From assembly GCF_011762095.1 (NCBI RefSeq), contig NZ_JAASQO010000007.1, positions 166,051-230,050 of the forward strand: a stretch of 64,000 nt of DNA, written 5' to 3'. Source of the DNA: Parvibaculum indicum. Its GTDB lineage: Bacteria; Pseudomonadota; Alphaproteobacteria; Parvibaculales; Parvibaculaceae. The notes beneath the pieces were generated by a model, which saw only the letters and a program-made list of their open reading frames with translations, did no database searches and was not told the origin of the DNA. Position 1 is the stretch's first letter, and each line of letters opens with the position of its first letter. Below, in pieces: positions 36,697 through 45,746 of the stretch. The position numbers and the translations under genes are program-made.

Positions 36697-38532
36697 TCAC
36701 GCGCTCCCGGTATTTTCCGGCACGGCATCGCGGATGCCGGCGAGCTGGACGGCATGAAGCGCGCGGAAGCGGCCGCCCTTGCGGGCCATCAGCGCCGCAT
36801 GGCTGCCCTCCTCCACGATCCCGCCATCCTCGAAGACCAGAATGCGGTCCATGCGGCGGATGGTGGAGAAGCGGTGCGCGACCACGATGGTCGTGCGGCC
36901 TTCCATCAGCCGGTCCATGGCGTCCTGGATCAGCTCCTCCGTTTCGCTGTCGAGGCTCGAGGTCGCCTCGTCCAGCACCAGGATCGGCGCATCGGCCAGG
37001 AACGCCCGCGCGATGGCGATGCGCTGGCGCTCGCCGCCGGACAGTTTCACGCCGCGCTCGCCCACCAGCGTGGCATAGCCCTGAGGCATCTTTTCGATGA
37101 ACTCATGGGCATTGGCCAGACGCGCGGCCTCCTCGATGTCGGCGGCGGTTGCGTCGGGTTTGGCATAGGCGATGTTTTCCGCCAGCGAGCGGTGGAACAG
37201 CATCGGCTCCTGCGGGACGAGCGCGATCGCCCGGCGCAGGCTTTCGCGGGTGACGCCCGCAATGTCCTGTCCGTCGATCAGGATGCGACCGCCGTCGAGA
37301 TCGTAGAGCCGCTGCATCAGCTTGACGAAGGTCGTCTTGCCGCTGCCGGAACGGCCGACCAGCGCGATCTTCTCGCCGGGCTTCACATGCGTTTCGAGGC
37401 CGCGATAGACCGCGCCCTTGCCGTTCGGATAGGCAAAGGAGACATGCTCGAAGCGGATATCCCCGCCCCGCACCGCAAGCGGCGCGGCATGGGGGCCGGC
37501 GGGCTCGGCCGGTTCGTTCTCGGCAAAGCGGATCACGTCCTCGATCTCGTTGGCCGCGCGCTGCAGGTTCTGCACATGAAAGCCGACATCGCGCATATAG
37601 CCGGAGATGAGGAGATAGCTCGTCATCGCATAGGCGACATCGCCCGGCGTCGCCACGCCTTCCACCCAGTAGCGGATGACGAGACCCAGCAGGCCGAGCT
37701 GGAGCAGGATGAGCACGCCCATCTGCGCCATCATCACGAAATCCATAGTGCGCCAGGCATACATGGCCTTGAGCGACCAGTCGCGGGAGAGGGTTCCGAG
37801 CCTTGCATCCTCGCGGGTTTCCGTGCCGAAGGACTTCACCACCGCGTTGCAGGTGACGGCATCGGCAATGGCGCCGCCCACGGCGGAATCGGCGGCCACG
37901 CTCAAGCGGTTGCGCGGCACGACGAAACGCCTCAGCAGCAGGATGGTGACGAGCACATAGGCCGCCGTCCCGGCCAGCACATAAAGCCCCACCAGCGGCC
38001 AGTGGAACATGAGGCTCGCCGTGACGCCGACCATGACGAGGGCCGTGGGCAGGAAGCCCATGAAGAGCGTGTCGGCCAGCGCGTCATAGGCCCACATGCC
38101 GCGCGTGATCTTGCGCACGGTGGCGCCCGCGAAATTGCTGGAATGCCAGTCGGTGCTGTAGCGCTGTACGCGGTGGAACGCCTCGTCGACGATGGCGCGC
38201 ATGACGCGGGTGGCGAGCATGCCCCAGAACACCATGGAGGTGCGGCGGCAAATCTGGAAACCGACCGTCTGGCCGACGAAAAGGGCCAGCGCGATCCAGG
38301 CGGCCCGCATCTCGGCCGCGGCCGGCGGGAACCCGGCCTTCGCCACCGCGTCGACCAGCCGGCCCGAAACGATGGGAAAAAGCACGTCGAACACGACGGA
38401 GGCCAGCATCAGGCCCAGCGTGGTGAGCGCAACCAGCGGAAAACGGCGCCAATAAGACCAGAGGAAAGCTGCGATGCGGACGGCCCCGACACCCTTTGCG
38501 GCACCGAGGGGCTCGTTCATTTGAATGGTCAT
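36697..38532 (-). CDS. ABC half-transporter (exporter type, fused membrane and ATPase domains)
   Basis: 611 residues. The N-terminal type IV exporter membrane domain has six predicted helices (about residues 20-320). The ATPase domain follows: Walker A GRSGSGKTTF (about residue 395), Q loop VPQEPMLFHRSLAENIAY, signature LSGGERQRIAIARAFL, Walker B ILVLDEATSSLD and the switch His in VAHRFSTI. It should work as a homodimer exporting lipids, drugs or peptides. No partner half-transporter is adjacent. The start is uncertain: ATG at 38532 or 38520, neither with a strong ribosome site. A stretch of more than 500 nt without a gene lies upstream. Confidence 0.9.
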   Translation of the reverse strand: MTIQMNEPLGAAKGVGAVRIAAFLWSYWRRFPLVALTTLGLMLASVVFDVLFPIVSGRLVDAVAKAGFPPAAAEMRAAWIALALFVGQTVGFQICRRTSMVFWGMLATRVMRAIVDEAFHRVQRYSTDWHSSNFAGATVRKITRGMWAYDALADTLFMGFLPTALVMVGVTASLMFHWPLVGLYVLAGTAAYVLVTILLLRRFVVPRNRLSVAADSAVGGAIADAVTCNAVVKSFGTETREDARLGTLSRDWSLKAMYAWRTMDFVMMAQMGVLILLQLGLLGLVIRYWVEGVATPGDVAYAMTSYLLISGYMRDVGFHVQNLQRAANEIEDVIRFAENEPAEPAGPHAAPLAVRGGDIRFEHVSFAYPNGKGAVYRGLETHVKPGEKIALVGRSGSGKTTFVKLMQRLYDLDGGRILIDGQDIAGVTRESLRRAIALVPQEPMLFHRSLAENIAYAKPDATAADIEEAARLANAHEFIEKMPQGYATLVGERGVKLSGGERQRIAIARAFLADAPILVLDEATSSLDSETEELIQDAMDRLMEGRTTIVVAHRFSTIRRMDRILVFEDGGIVEEGSHAALMARKGGRFRALHAVQLAGIRDAVPENTGSA

Positions 38533-39069
38533 GTCGTTCGACCGCCGGCGGGCAAGCAGGCGGTCTCCTTTTGAAGACGGAATCGAATCCGGCGGCACGA
38601 GGCCGCGCGTGTCGGCAATACCGGGAGAGAATCAGAGAACGATTTTCGATATTCGCGGCCAGATATGGCGGCCGGTACGAAGGAAAATCGCGGGGAGAGA
38701 CGCCCGGTAGGAACCCGGGCGGAGCGGAAAGCTCAGCGCGCGCCCGGGAGCATCATCGGCTCAATGCATACATCCGCGTATTTCATTTGCTGCTCCCTTC
38801 TTTGTCCGGTGTGTGACCGGTTCATCGAAACGCTGCGCTGCAACCGTGGAGACGATTGCATATTCTTACGAATACACATTCCCCGCGCCATTTGGAAGCG
38901 CGGACACGCATTATCTTCCGCACTGTGACAAATATTTCACGGGCTATTGCACAAAGAGCTTATGTACCGCCGCGCGGCGGCGCGGTGTTTCGCAGCGGGA
39001 CGCGGCTTGCTATGGTTTCGCGCCGGATTTTTCCGCCTCCCGCCGGAGGCGTCAGCCAGGAGCTTTTCA
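38533..39069. other. 537-nt intergenic region between divergent ABC exporter and AsmA genes
   Basis: No convincing gene. Part of it is AT-richer than the surroundings (38840-38950). A CCGGT/ACCGG inverted repeat with a 5-nt spacer lies at 38806-38820. It must hold both promoters; CTTGCTATGG near 39010 is a possible promoter element for the AsmA gene. A second short open frame running from 38947 into the AsmA gene lacks its own ribosome site. Confidence 0.4.
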
Positions 39070-41115
39070 ATGTCCCGTGTGATCGCGATTCTCGCAGGCA
39101 TCATCGTCATCCTCATCGCCGTGGTCGTCGCCGTGCCGATGTTCATTCCGATGGAAACCTACAAGGCGCAGATCCAGAAGATCGCGCAGCAGCAGACGGG
39201 ACGCGACCTCAAGATCGACGGGGATATGTCGCTCTCCTTCTTTCCGAGCATCGGGGTGGAGGTGAACGACGTCGCCTTCGCCAATGCCGCATGGGGCAAG
39301 GCCCCCGAAATGGCGACGATGAAGTCGATGCATGTGTCGCTGAAACTCCTGCCGCTCTTTTCCGGCAATGTGGAGGTGGACAGTTTCACGCTGAAGGACC
39401 CGGTCATCAATCTGGAGGTCCGCAAGGACGGCACGCCCAACTGGCAGTTCGAAACCGCGGCGGCGCCTGTGCCCGCCGAGGCCGCGCCGGAGGCGACGGG
39501 CGATGCGGGCGGCGGGGCGAGCCTCAACCAGGTGAAGCTGGGCGAGGTCTCGATCAGCGGCGGCACGGCCAATTACACCAATGCGCAGACCGGCGCGGCC
39601 TACAGCTTCAAGGACGTGAACCTCGACCTTTCGCTGCCGAGCCTGGACGATCCGTTCGAGGCGGAGGGGTCGGTCGTGTGGAACGGGGACAAGATCGACG
39701 TCGATCTGGCCGCGGCGCGCCCGCGCGCGCTGACCGATGGCGGCGAGACGCCGGTTTCGCTCTCGGTCTCCTCGCCCAAACTCGACACCAGCTATGAAGG
39801 ATCCTTCAAGCTCATCGACGGGCTCGCCTTCGGCGGCGACGTCTCGCTCGACGTGCCGTCCGTGCGCGAGCTTGCCGCATGGGCGGGCAATCCGATGCCC
39901 GCCGGAAACGGGTTCGGCAAACTCTCCATCACCGGCAAGGCGACCGGCGCCCAGGACCGCTACAGCTTCAAGAACGCCAAGATCGCCTTCGACGGCATGA
40001 ACGCGGAAGGCAATCTCGACGTGCGGACCGGCGGCGCGCGGCCCCGGATCGGCGGCGACCTTTCCGTCGACAAGATCGATGTGAATACCTATTCGGCAGG
40101 CGGCGCCGGCAGCGGCGGGGCCTCATCGGGCGGCGCCTCTTCCGGCGGCGGCGGCGATGCGGGCTGGAGCACCGCGCCCATGGATTTCTCCGCGCTCAAA
40201 TCCGTCGATGCGGATCTCGACCTCAAGGCCGGCAAGATTCTCGTTCAGGCCATCGAAATCGGCGAAAGCGCGGTGAATGTGAAGCTGAACAACGGCGTGC
40301 TCAACGCCAATCTCACCCGGCTTGCGCTTTACGGCGGCGCGGGCAACGGCACGCTGAAGGTGAACGGCGCCAGCTCGACGCCGCAGATCGGCGCGAATTT
40401 CAATATTTCCGGCGTTCAGGCCCAGCCCCTTCTGCAGGCGGCGGCGGGCTTCAACCGGCTCACCGGCAGCACGGCCATGGATATTGCCGTGACGACGGCG
40501 GGCAAGAGCCAAAAGGCCATGGTGAGCGCACTGAACGGCAAGGGCGCTTTCAAATTCACGGACGGCAAGGTCAAGGGCGTCGATCTCGCCAATCTCGTCC
40601 GCACGGTACTCTCCGCCACCAAATCCGGCTGGGACGCGGGCGGCAGCCAGGATACCGACTTCTCCGAACTCAGCGGCAGCTACACCATCACCAGAGGCAT
40701 TCTGAAAAACGACGATTTGCGGCTGATGAGCCCGCTGATCCGCGTGACGGGCGCGGGCACGGTGGATATGCCCGCCAAGACGCTCAACTACCGCGTCCAG
40801 CCGAAACTGGTCGGCACGCTGGAGGGACAGGGCGGCACGACGGACGCCAAGGGTATCGAGGTGCCGATCCTCATTCGCGGGCCCTGGTCCAGGCCGAGCT
40901 TCACGCCCGACCTTGCCTCCATGCTTTCCAATCCGGAGCAGACCAAGGAGACGATCGACACGATCCGCAAGGAAGGCATCAAGGGCGTTCTGAAACAGTT
41001 CGGCGGCGGCTCCGGCGGCGACGCGGCGAACGACAACGGCTCGTCGGATAGCGGCACGACGGAGGAGAAGAAGGTGAGCCCGAAGGATGCGCTGAAGAGC
41101 CTGTTCGGGAACTAG
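39070..41115 (+). CDS. AsmA-family envelope protein
   Basis: 681 residues. One N-terminal helix (about 3-25) anchors a large periplasmic beta-rich region. The N-terminal block DLKIDGDMSLSFFPSIGVEVNDVAFANAAWG is the AsmA signature, and the C-terminal AsmA_2-like block contains FKFTDGKVKGVDLANLVR and LNYRVQPKLVG. A Gly/Ser linker (about residues 346-360) separates two halves, and the C-terminus is Ser/Asp/Lys-rich. AsmA-like proteins belong to the repeating beta-groove family implicated in phospholipid transport to the outer membrane. ATG at 39070 has CAGGAG 8 nt upstream. Convergent with the cupin gene two bases beyond its stop. Confidence 0.9.
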   Translation: MSRVIAILAGIIVILIAVVVAVPMFIPMETYKAQIQKIAQQQTGRDLKIDGDMSLSFFPSIGVEVNDVAFANAAWGKAPEMATMKSMHVSLKLLPLFSGNVEVDSFTLKDPVINLEVRKDGTPNWQFETAAAPVPAEAAPEATGDAGGGASLNQVKLGEVSISGGTANYTNAQTGAAYSFKDVNLDLSLPSLDDPFEAEGSVVWNGDKIDVDLAAARPRALTDGGETPVSLSVSSPKLDTSYEGSFKLIDGLAFGGDVSLDVPSVRELAAWAGNPMPAGNGFGKLSITGKATGAQDRYSFKNAKIAFDGMNAEGNLDVRTGGARPRIGGDLSVDKIDVNTYSAGGAGSGGASSGGASSGGGGDAGWSTAPMDFSALKSVDADLDLKAGKILVQAIEIGESAVNVKLNNGVLNANLTRLALYGGAGNGTLKVNGASSTPQIGANFNISGVQAQPLLQAAAGFNRLTGSTAMDIAVTTAGKSQKAMVSALNGKGAFKFTDGKVKGVDLANLVRTVLSATKSGWDAGGSQDTDFSELSGSYTITRGILKNDDLRLMSPLIRVTGAGTVDMPAKTLNYRVQPKLVGTLEGQGGTTDAKGIEVPILIRGPWSRPSFTPDLASMLSNPEQTKETIDTIRKEGIKGVLKQFGGGSGGDAANDNGSSDSGTTEEKKVSPKDALKSLFGN

Positions 41116-41117
41116 GC

Positions 41118-41606
41118 CTAGACCTTCCGGAGGTCGTCCAGCCGGGCGACTTCCTTCACCCCGTCGGCCCGGGTCATTCTGAGGCCCGCCTTCGGATAGG
41201 TGCAGATGTCGACGGGCGCGCGCGTGCCGCCCATGAGATAGACGAGATCCTCGCCCGCCCCTTCCGGCACATGCATGACATGGGCGGGCGAGTTTTTCGG
41301 GAAGGCCATCACATCGCCCGGCCCGACCTCGATCCGGTCGTCGCCGATTTCGGCGATGCCCCGACCGGAGAGGATCATCAGGAATTCCTCATCCTGTCCG
41401 TGGAAATGGAATTCCGTGCTCTCGCGCCCCGGCTCCAGCCGGACGATATGGAGGCCCATATCCTCCAGCCCCGCCGGATCGCCCAGGGTGCGGGTCATGC
41501 GGACGGCATTTTCGTTGAACTGATGCCGGTGAAGGCGCTCCGGCATGGCGGCGATTTCGGCCGCCGAAAAGTAATATTGGCGGGTATTTTCATCTTTTCC
41601 GCTCAT
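41118..41606 (-). CDS. Cupin-domain protein
   Basis: 162 residues. A single double-stranded beta-helix: the first cupin motif is seen as ESTEFHFHGQDEEFLMILSGRGIAEIG, with His-x-His and Glu ligands for a metal, and the second as VGPGDVMAFPKNSPAHVMHVPEGAGEDLVYL with the last His. The N-terminal 40 residues (SAAEIAAMPERLHRHQFNENAVRMTR) are typical of a group of bacterial cupins of unknown role. It could be a small dioxygenase, isomerase or sensor. ATG at 41606 sits after AAGGGATGGAA; ATG at 41612 is also possible. Only two bases separate it from the converging AsmA stop. Confidence 0.88.
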   Translation of the reverse strand: MSGKDENTRQYYFSAAEIAAMPERLHRHQFNENAVRMTRTLGDPAGLEDMGLHIVRLEPGRESTEFHFHGQDEEFLMILSGRGIAEIGDDRIEVGPGDVMAFPKNSPAHVMHVPEGAGEDLVYLMGGTRAPVDICTYPKAGLRMTRADGVKEVARLDDLRKV

Positions 41607-41713
41607 TTCCATCCCTTTCCAGCGTGCCTGTGTCCGCCCCGGCCTTTGTGTGAAAGCGCTTGCGCGACTAAACTGCCCAAGACCCGATTCCCCGGGGGGT
41701 TATCGATCGGCAC

Positions 41714-41965
41714 ATGCTTTACAATGCGCTGTCAACACTCGCCAAGTTCGTGATCGCCGCCGTCGCCGTCGGCGCGCTGCTGAATGCGTTCGACATTTCG
41801 GCGCAGGAGGTGCTGGGCGATCTCGGGGTCACGCCGGATGCGATCATCGCATTCGTGCAGGACGGGATCGACTGGGCGCTGCCCAATTTCCTGCTCGGCG
41901 CGATGGTGCTGGTGCCGATCTGGGTCGTGATCTTCCTGCTGAAGCCCCCGAAAATCGGCCGCTGA
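41714..41965 (+). CDS. DUF6460-like small membrane protein
   Basis: 83 residues. Two hydrophobic segments (about 9-25 and 57-77) flank a conserved soluble stretch, AQEVLGDLGVTPDAIIAFVQDGIDWALPNFLLGAMVLVPIW, which resembles the DUF6460 family found in alphaproteobacteria. It ends in a PPKIGR tail. Probably an inner-membrane protein with both ends in the cytoplasm; function unknown. ATG at 41714 is preceded by a weak ribosome site (GGGGTTATCG region). It lies between the cupin and SDR genes, 82 nt before the SDR start, and may be co-transcribed with the latter. Confidence 0.75.
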   Translation: MLYNALSTLAKFVIAAVAVGALLNAFDISAQEVLGDLGVTPDAIIAFVQDGIDWALPNFLLGAMVLVPIWVVIFLLKPPKIGR

Positions 41966-42047
41966 CGGCCATTTCGACAGGGTGTCGCCCCGCCTGCCCG
42001 ATGGCTAGACTTGGCGCCATCAAAATCACGATTCGGGAGACGAACGC

Positions 42048-42848
42048 ATGGGCAGGCTCACAGGCAAGAAAGCCATTATCACGGGCGCGGGCAGCGGCAT
42101 CGGCCGGGCAAGCGCCCTGCTGTTTGCACGGGAGGGCGCCTCGCTCGTCATCATGGACAGGGCGGAAGACGCCGTGGACAAGACGGCAACGCTGGTCCGC
42201 GACGAGGTGAAGGGCGCCGACATCATCTCCGTCGCCGGGGACGCAGGCAATGAAGACGACGTGTCGGCGCTGATCGCCCATTGCGTCGAAAAGCTGGGCG
42301 GCGTGGATGCGATCTATGCCAATGCGGGGATCAGCGGCGGCATGGTTCCGCTGCCCGAACAGACCGCGGATTACTGGCAGGAAATCCTGCGGATCAACCT
42401 GATCGGCCCTTTTCTGGCGATCAAGCATGTGACGCCGCATATGACGAAACAGGGCAAAGGCTCCATCGTCTGCACGGCCTCGGTCGCGGGCTTGCGCGCC
42501 AATGCGGGCGGCCTGCCCTACTCCGCCAGCAAGGCGGGCGTCATCAGCCTCGTCCAGACCTCGGCCAATGCGCTTTACGGCACGGGGGTGCGCGTCAATG
42601 CAATCTGCCCCGGCCTCATCGAGACGGGCATGACGAAGCCGATTTTCGACGGCGCGCGGGCGCGGGGCTCGGAAGACAAGATCGGCCAGCTCAACCCCAC
42701 GGCGCGCTATGGCCATCCGGAAGAGATCGCGCAGATGGCGCTCTTCCTGGCCAGCGACGACGCCTCCTATGTGAACGGGCAGGCCTATGCGGTGGATGGC
42801 GGGCTTTCCAGCACGCATCCCTTCGCGCCGAGCCGACGGGGCGCCTGA
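42048..42848 (+). CDS. Short-chain dehydrogenase/reductase (SDR)
   Basis: 266 residues, classical SDR. The cofactor loop TGAGSGIG (residues about 12-19), the NAG motif in YANAGISGG, catalytic Ser in CTASVAG, and YSASK with Tyr and Lys are all present; VNAICPGLIETGM follows. The Asp after the second strand (VIMDRA) favours NAD(H). The C-terminus GQAYAVDGGLSS is standard. The likely role is oxidation or reduction of a hydroxy or keto group in lipid or terpenoid-like substrates. The ATG follows CGGGAGACGAACGC. Confidence 0.93.
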   Translation: MGRLTGKKAIITGAGSGIGRASALLFAREGASLVIMDRAEDAVDKTATLVRDEVKGADIISVAGDAGNEDDVSALIAHCVEKLGGVDAIYANAGISGGMVPLPEQTADYWQEILRINLIGPFLAIKHVTPHMTKQGKGSIVCTASVAGLRANAGGLPYSASKAGVISLVQTSANALYGTGVRVNAICPGLIETGMTKPIFDGARARGSEDKIGQLNPTARYGHPEEIAQMALFLASDDASYVNGQAYAVDGGLSSTHPFAPSRRGA

Positions 42849-42858
42849 GCCCGCCGGG

Positions 42859-43128
42859 CTAGACGACCGCGCTCACGCTGGTTGAAGCGGAGGCGTTGGC
42901 GAGCGTTGCGCGAAGCCTGCACGGGCCCAGCGCGAAACCGCCAACGCCTTTTTCATGCATCACGACCTGCTCGCCCAGCGCAAACCAGTTTTCGCCATCG
43001 GGGCTTGCCTCCAGCGAGACGGAGGCCCCGTCGAAATCGCCCCATACCCAGAAAGCGCCCGAGCCGCCCTGCCAGTCGATCGGCGTGGAACTCATATCCG
43101 CCGCCGCCCCGGCCAGAAGTTTCGTCAT
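42859..43128 (-). CDS. Small phage-structural-like beta protein, unknown
   Basis: 89 residues. The pattern TPIDWQGGSGAFWVWGDFDGASVSLEASPDGENW followed by GGFALGPCRLRATL resembles short beta-sandwich proteins often encoded near phage-like structural genes (generic form: W.GG.G.F...G.F.GA.V.L..SPDG..W...G ...LP.G.LRA). No phage genes are nearby, so this may be a domesticated copy or merely a similar fold. ATG follows GGGAGAACGAC. It is third in a minus-strand run after the lipid kinase and the ferritin-like gene, with 93 nt between. Confidence 0.55.
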   Translation of the reverse strand: MTKLLAGAAADMSSTPIDWQGGSGAFWVWGDFDGASVSLEASPDGENWFALGEQVVMHEKGVGGFALGPCRLRATLANASASTSVSAVV

Positions 43129-43221
43129 GTCGTTCTCCCATAAGGCTGTTTCAACCGCGCGGGACAAGCTCCCGTGCACGGACAGTATGGAGAGAGATGG
43201 AAAGGCGGGGATAAATGGCGC

Positions 43222-43665
43222 CTATTCGCTCCGCAGGCGCCATATGCCGGCGATGGCGGCGACGCAGCCATGCCCGGCTTCTTCCGCCGCCCGGATGAAA
43301 GGCTCCTCCGGCGCCACCGCCGCGGCCTCGCCCAGCGCAGCGAGGAGGCGCTGCTCGGTACGGGCGCACATATCGAACAGGACGGCCTCTTCATCCGTGC
43401 CGAGCGTCATGCCCGCGAAGAGCGCGATCCGGCGCAGCGTTTCCGCATCCTCGTCGGGCGTCGCGGGCAGAATATCCCTGTCCCTCAGATTGCCGTTCCA
43501 CGCCTTGGAGGCGGCGGCCAGCGCATCCGCCCTTTCGTTGAGAAAGGCGCGCAGATCGCCATGCGATACCTCGCGGGCATGTTCGTAAAAGGTCGCCGCC
43601 GCTTCCAGCGCGACGCCGAGGCTCGTCAGGGCCGTTTCCTCGGGGCTGCGAAACAGGTTGTTCAT
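43222..43665 (-). CDS. Four-helix ferritin-like protein (DUF2383-like)
   Basis: 147 residues, almost entirely helical. Residues 8-50 (EETALTSLGVALEAAATFYEHAREVSHGDLRAFLNERAD) and 70-125 resemble the DUF2383/PA2169 four-helix bundle, in which helix pairs can carry Glu/His metal ligands; a full ligand set is not obvious here. Function unknown. Its ATG overlaps the stop of the lipid kinase gene by four bases (ATGA), indicating translational coupling, and the small beta protein gene follows. Confidence 0.55.
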   Translation of the reverse strand: MNNLFRSPEETALTSLGVALEAAATFYEHAREVSHGDLRAFLNERADALAAASKAWNGNLRDRDILPATPDEDAETLRRIALFAGMTLGTDEEAVLFDMCARTEQRLLAALGEAAAVAPEEPFIRAAEEAGHGCVAAIAGIWRLRSE

Positions 43666-44600
43666 GGGGCGGCGAACTCCTTCGATGCCAGAACCTTCAG
43701 CGCCCGGTGTTTTACCTCGAAGGTGACGGGCGTTTGCGTCAGCCTTTCACCATCGGCGTGAACCGGCAAGGGGCGGCGGGTGTCGAGCCGGAAGCCCGTT
43801 CCCGAGGCGACGACGGCCTCCGGCGACAAATCCACGCGGCCCAGCCCGATCAGGGGTCCGTGCAGGATCAGGGCGAAGGTCGAGGCCGGTTTCAGCGCAT
43901 AGAGATAGATCCTGCCGTCGTCGATGCGCGTTTCGTGATGAACGACCATCCCGCCGCCGAAATAGCGGCCATTGCCTGCGAGAAGCTGCACGCAGCGCAT
44001 CTTCAGCGATTTCGCGCCGGGCTCGTCGAGATTGAAAACCTCCGCCCGGAACGGCCGGGTGAGGCGCACCGCCTTCAACGCGCTCACAATGTAGCTGACG
44101 GCACCGAATCGGCTCTTTTGTTCCGGCGTCTGATATTTCGTGACCTGCGCCGTCAGTCCGACGCTGGCCGCGTTCACGAAGGGCTTGCCGTTTGCGAAGC
44201 TCACATCGACATCCGCCAGAATGCCGGTGTCGAGCAGCGAGAGGGCGTCGTCTCCTTCCAGCGGGATGCCGAGAGAGCGCGCAAAATCGTTTCCCGTGCC
44301 GCGCGGCACGACCAGCGAGGGCACGGACGCCTCCATCAGGCAGGACAGGAGGCCGTTGACCGATCCATCCCCGCCCGCGACGACGATGAGATCGACATCG
44401 CCCGATTTTTTACGCACGACCGCGCAGGCTTCCTCGATGGACGAGGTGTCGGGGGCGACGACCTCGCGGCCCGTATCGCGGAGGCGGTGCGCGATGCCGC
44501 TTTCGCTTGCCCCGCCCGCCTTCCGGTTTTCCAGAAGCAGCAGACGGGGAAAGGCCAGCGCGCCGGCGGAGGCCGGTATGTCTTTCGTCGCATCATCCAT
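43662..44600 (-). CDS. Diacylglycerol/lipid kinase family protein
   Basis: 312 residues of the DAGK catalytic family (YegS/DgkB/BmrU type). The nucleotide-binding motif is VVAGGDGSVNGLLS (about residue 75-88), followed by PRGTGNDFARSLGIP, both diagnostic; the C-terminal beta domain contains the DGxL/VHADGE acceptor motif (PVHADGERL). It should phosphorylate a membrane lipid such as diacylglycerol or ceramide, or undecaprenol-like lipid. ATG at 44600 lacks a clear ribosome site, and upstream open frame is unsupported. It is the first gene of a three-gene minus-strand run, with ATGA overlap to the ferritin-like gene. Confidence 0.88.
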   Translation of the reverse strand: MDDATKDIPASAGALAFPRLLLLENRKAGGASESGIAHRLRDTGREVVAPDTSSIEEACAVVRKKSGDVDLIVVAGGDGSVNGLLSCLMEASVPSLVVPRGTGNDFARSLGIPLEGDDALSLLDTGILADVDVSFANGKPFVNAASVGLTAQVTKYQTPEQKSRFGAVSYIVSALKAVRLTRPFRAEVFNLDEPGAKSLKMRCVQLLAGNGRYFGGGMVVHHETRIDDGRIYLYALKPASTFALILHGPLIGLGRVDLSPEAVVASGTGFRLDTRRPLPVHADGERLTQTPVTFEVKHRALKVLASKEFAAP

Positions 44601-44668
44601 GAACGCGAGTATGGCAGGCGAAACCGGCCGCGAATATTGCGAAAACCCGGCGAAAGCGTGGCACCGGC

Positions 44669-45649
44669 TCAGCCGTTCATGCGAATGACCGGCTTGCCGA
44701 CGCTTTTGCGCTCCAGAAGGGATTGAAGCACCGTGCCTGCTTCTTCCAGCGGGAAGGTGGCCGTGGGTTCGGGGTGGATCTTTCCGTCCACGGCCCATTG
44801 CGTCAGCGTCTTCATCAGCGGCAGGTTAGCGGCGGGGTTCGCGCGGATTTCGCCGCCCCAATCAACACCGACCAGCGAGGCGCGTTTGAGAAGCGCCAGA
44901 TTGAGCGGCAGTTTCGGAATGTCGCCGGCCGCGAAACCGACCACGAGATGACGGCCGCCGGGCGCCAGGCAGCGGAAGGCGGTTTCGGAGAAGGCGCCGC
45001 CGACGGGATCGTAGACGACATCGACCGCGCTCTTGCCGATCATCTCGTCGAGCGATTTACGCCAGTCTTCTTTCGAATAGTCGAGCGCCATGTCCGCGCC
45101 ATGGGCGATGGCGGCTTGGCGCTTTTCCTCCGTCGAAGCGGCGGCGATGACTTTCGCGCCCATGGCCTTCGCGACGTCGATGGCGGCCATGCCGACGCCG
45201 CCCGCCGCGCCGAGGACGAGAACGGTTTCGCCCGGCTGGAGATGTCCGCAATTCTCCAGCCCGTAAAGCGCGGTGCAGTAGGAGATGAGGAACCCGGCGG
45301 CGGCTTCCGACGTCATATTGTCGGGCAACGGGTTGCAGACCGCCGCTGGAAGCGCGATCTTCTCCGCCAGCGCGCCGCGCGGGGAGAGCGCCATGACGCG
45401 GGTGCCGACGAGTTTTTCCGGCACGCCCTCGCCCACCGCCTCGACACGGCCTGCGACTTCCGACCCGGGGATGAAGGGGAGCGGCGTCTTCACCTGATAG
45501 GCGCCCTGCACGAGAAGCGCATCGACATAGCCGAGACCGGCGGCCTCCACGGCGAGGAGGTATTCGCCCTTGCCCGGCGCGGGCGCCGGCAGGTCTTCGA
45601 CTTTCAACGCTTTGGGGCTTCCATATTCGGCAACACGCATGGCGCGCAT
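44669..45649 (-). CDS. NADPH:quinone oxidoreductase / zinc-independent MDR-family reductase
   Basis: 326 residues of the medium-chain reductase superfamily without structural zinc ligands. PFIPGSEVAGRVEAVGEGV, the nucleotide-binding VLVLGAAGGVGMAAIDVAKAMGAKVIAAAS and YDPVGGAFSETAFRCLAPGGR are conserved in quinone oxidoreductase (QorA)-like and enoyl reductase-like enzymes. The AAGGVG loop followed by Ala-Ser suggests NADPH. The substrate may be quinone or an enone. ATG at 45649 follows GGGAGAACGAAA. It lies downstream of the TetR gene on the same strand, 97 nt apart, and may be under its control. Confidence 0.9.
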   Translation of the reverse strand: MRAMRVAEYGSPKALKVEDLPAPAPGKGEYLLAVEAAGLGYVDALLVQGAYQVKTPLPFIPGSEVAGRVEAVGEGVPEKLVGTRVMALSPRGALAEKIALPAAVCNPLPDNMTSEAAAGFLISYCTALYGLENCGHLQPGETVLVLGAAGGVGMAAIDVAKAMGAKVIAAASTEEKRQAAIAHGADMALDYSKEDWRKSLDEMIGKSAVDVVYDPVGGAFSETAFRCLAPGGRHLVVGFAAGDIPKLPLNLALLKRASLVGVDWGGEIRANPAANLPLMKTLTQWAVDGKIHPEPTATFPLEEAGTVLQSLLERKSVGKPVIRMNG

Positions 45650-45746
45650 TTTCGTTCTCCCTGATGAGGTTTCTCGTTGGCGGAAGCTTATCGCGGGGGA
45701 TGCCTGTTGACGAACCCGGCGGCGGGTGACGGAGCGGCGGCGCGGC

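Noticed and set aside
42859..43128. Prophage remnant
   Set aside because: Only one small protein looks phage-like; no integrase, terminase, capsid or attachment repeats are seen.
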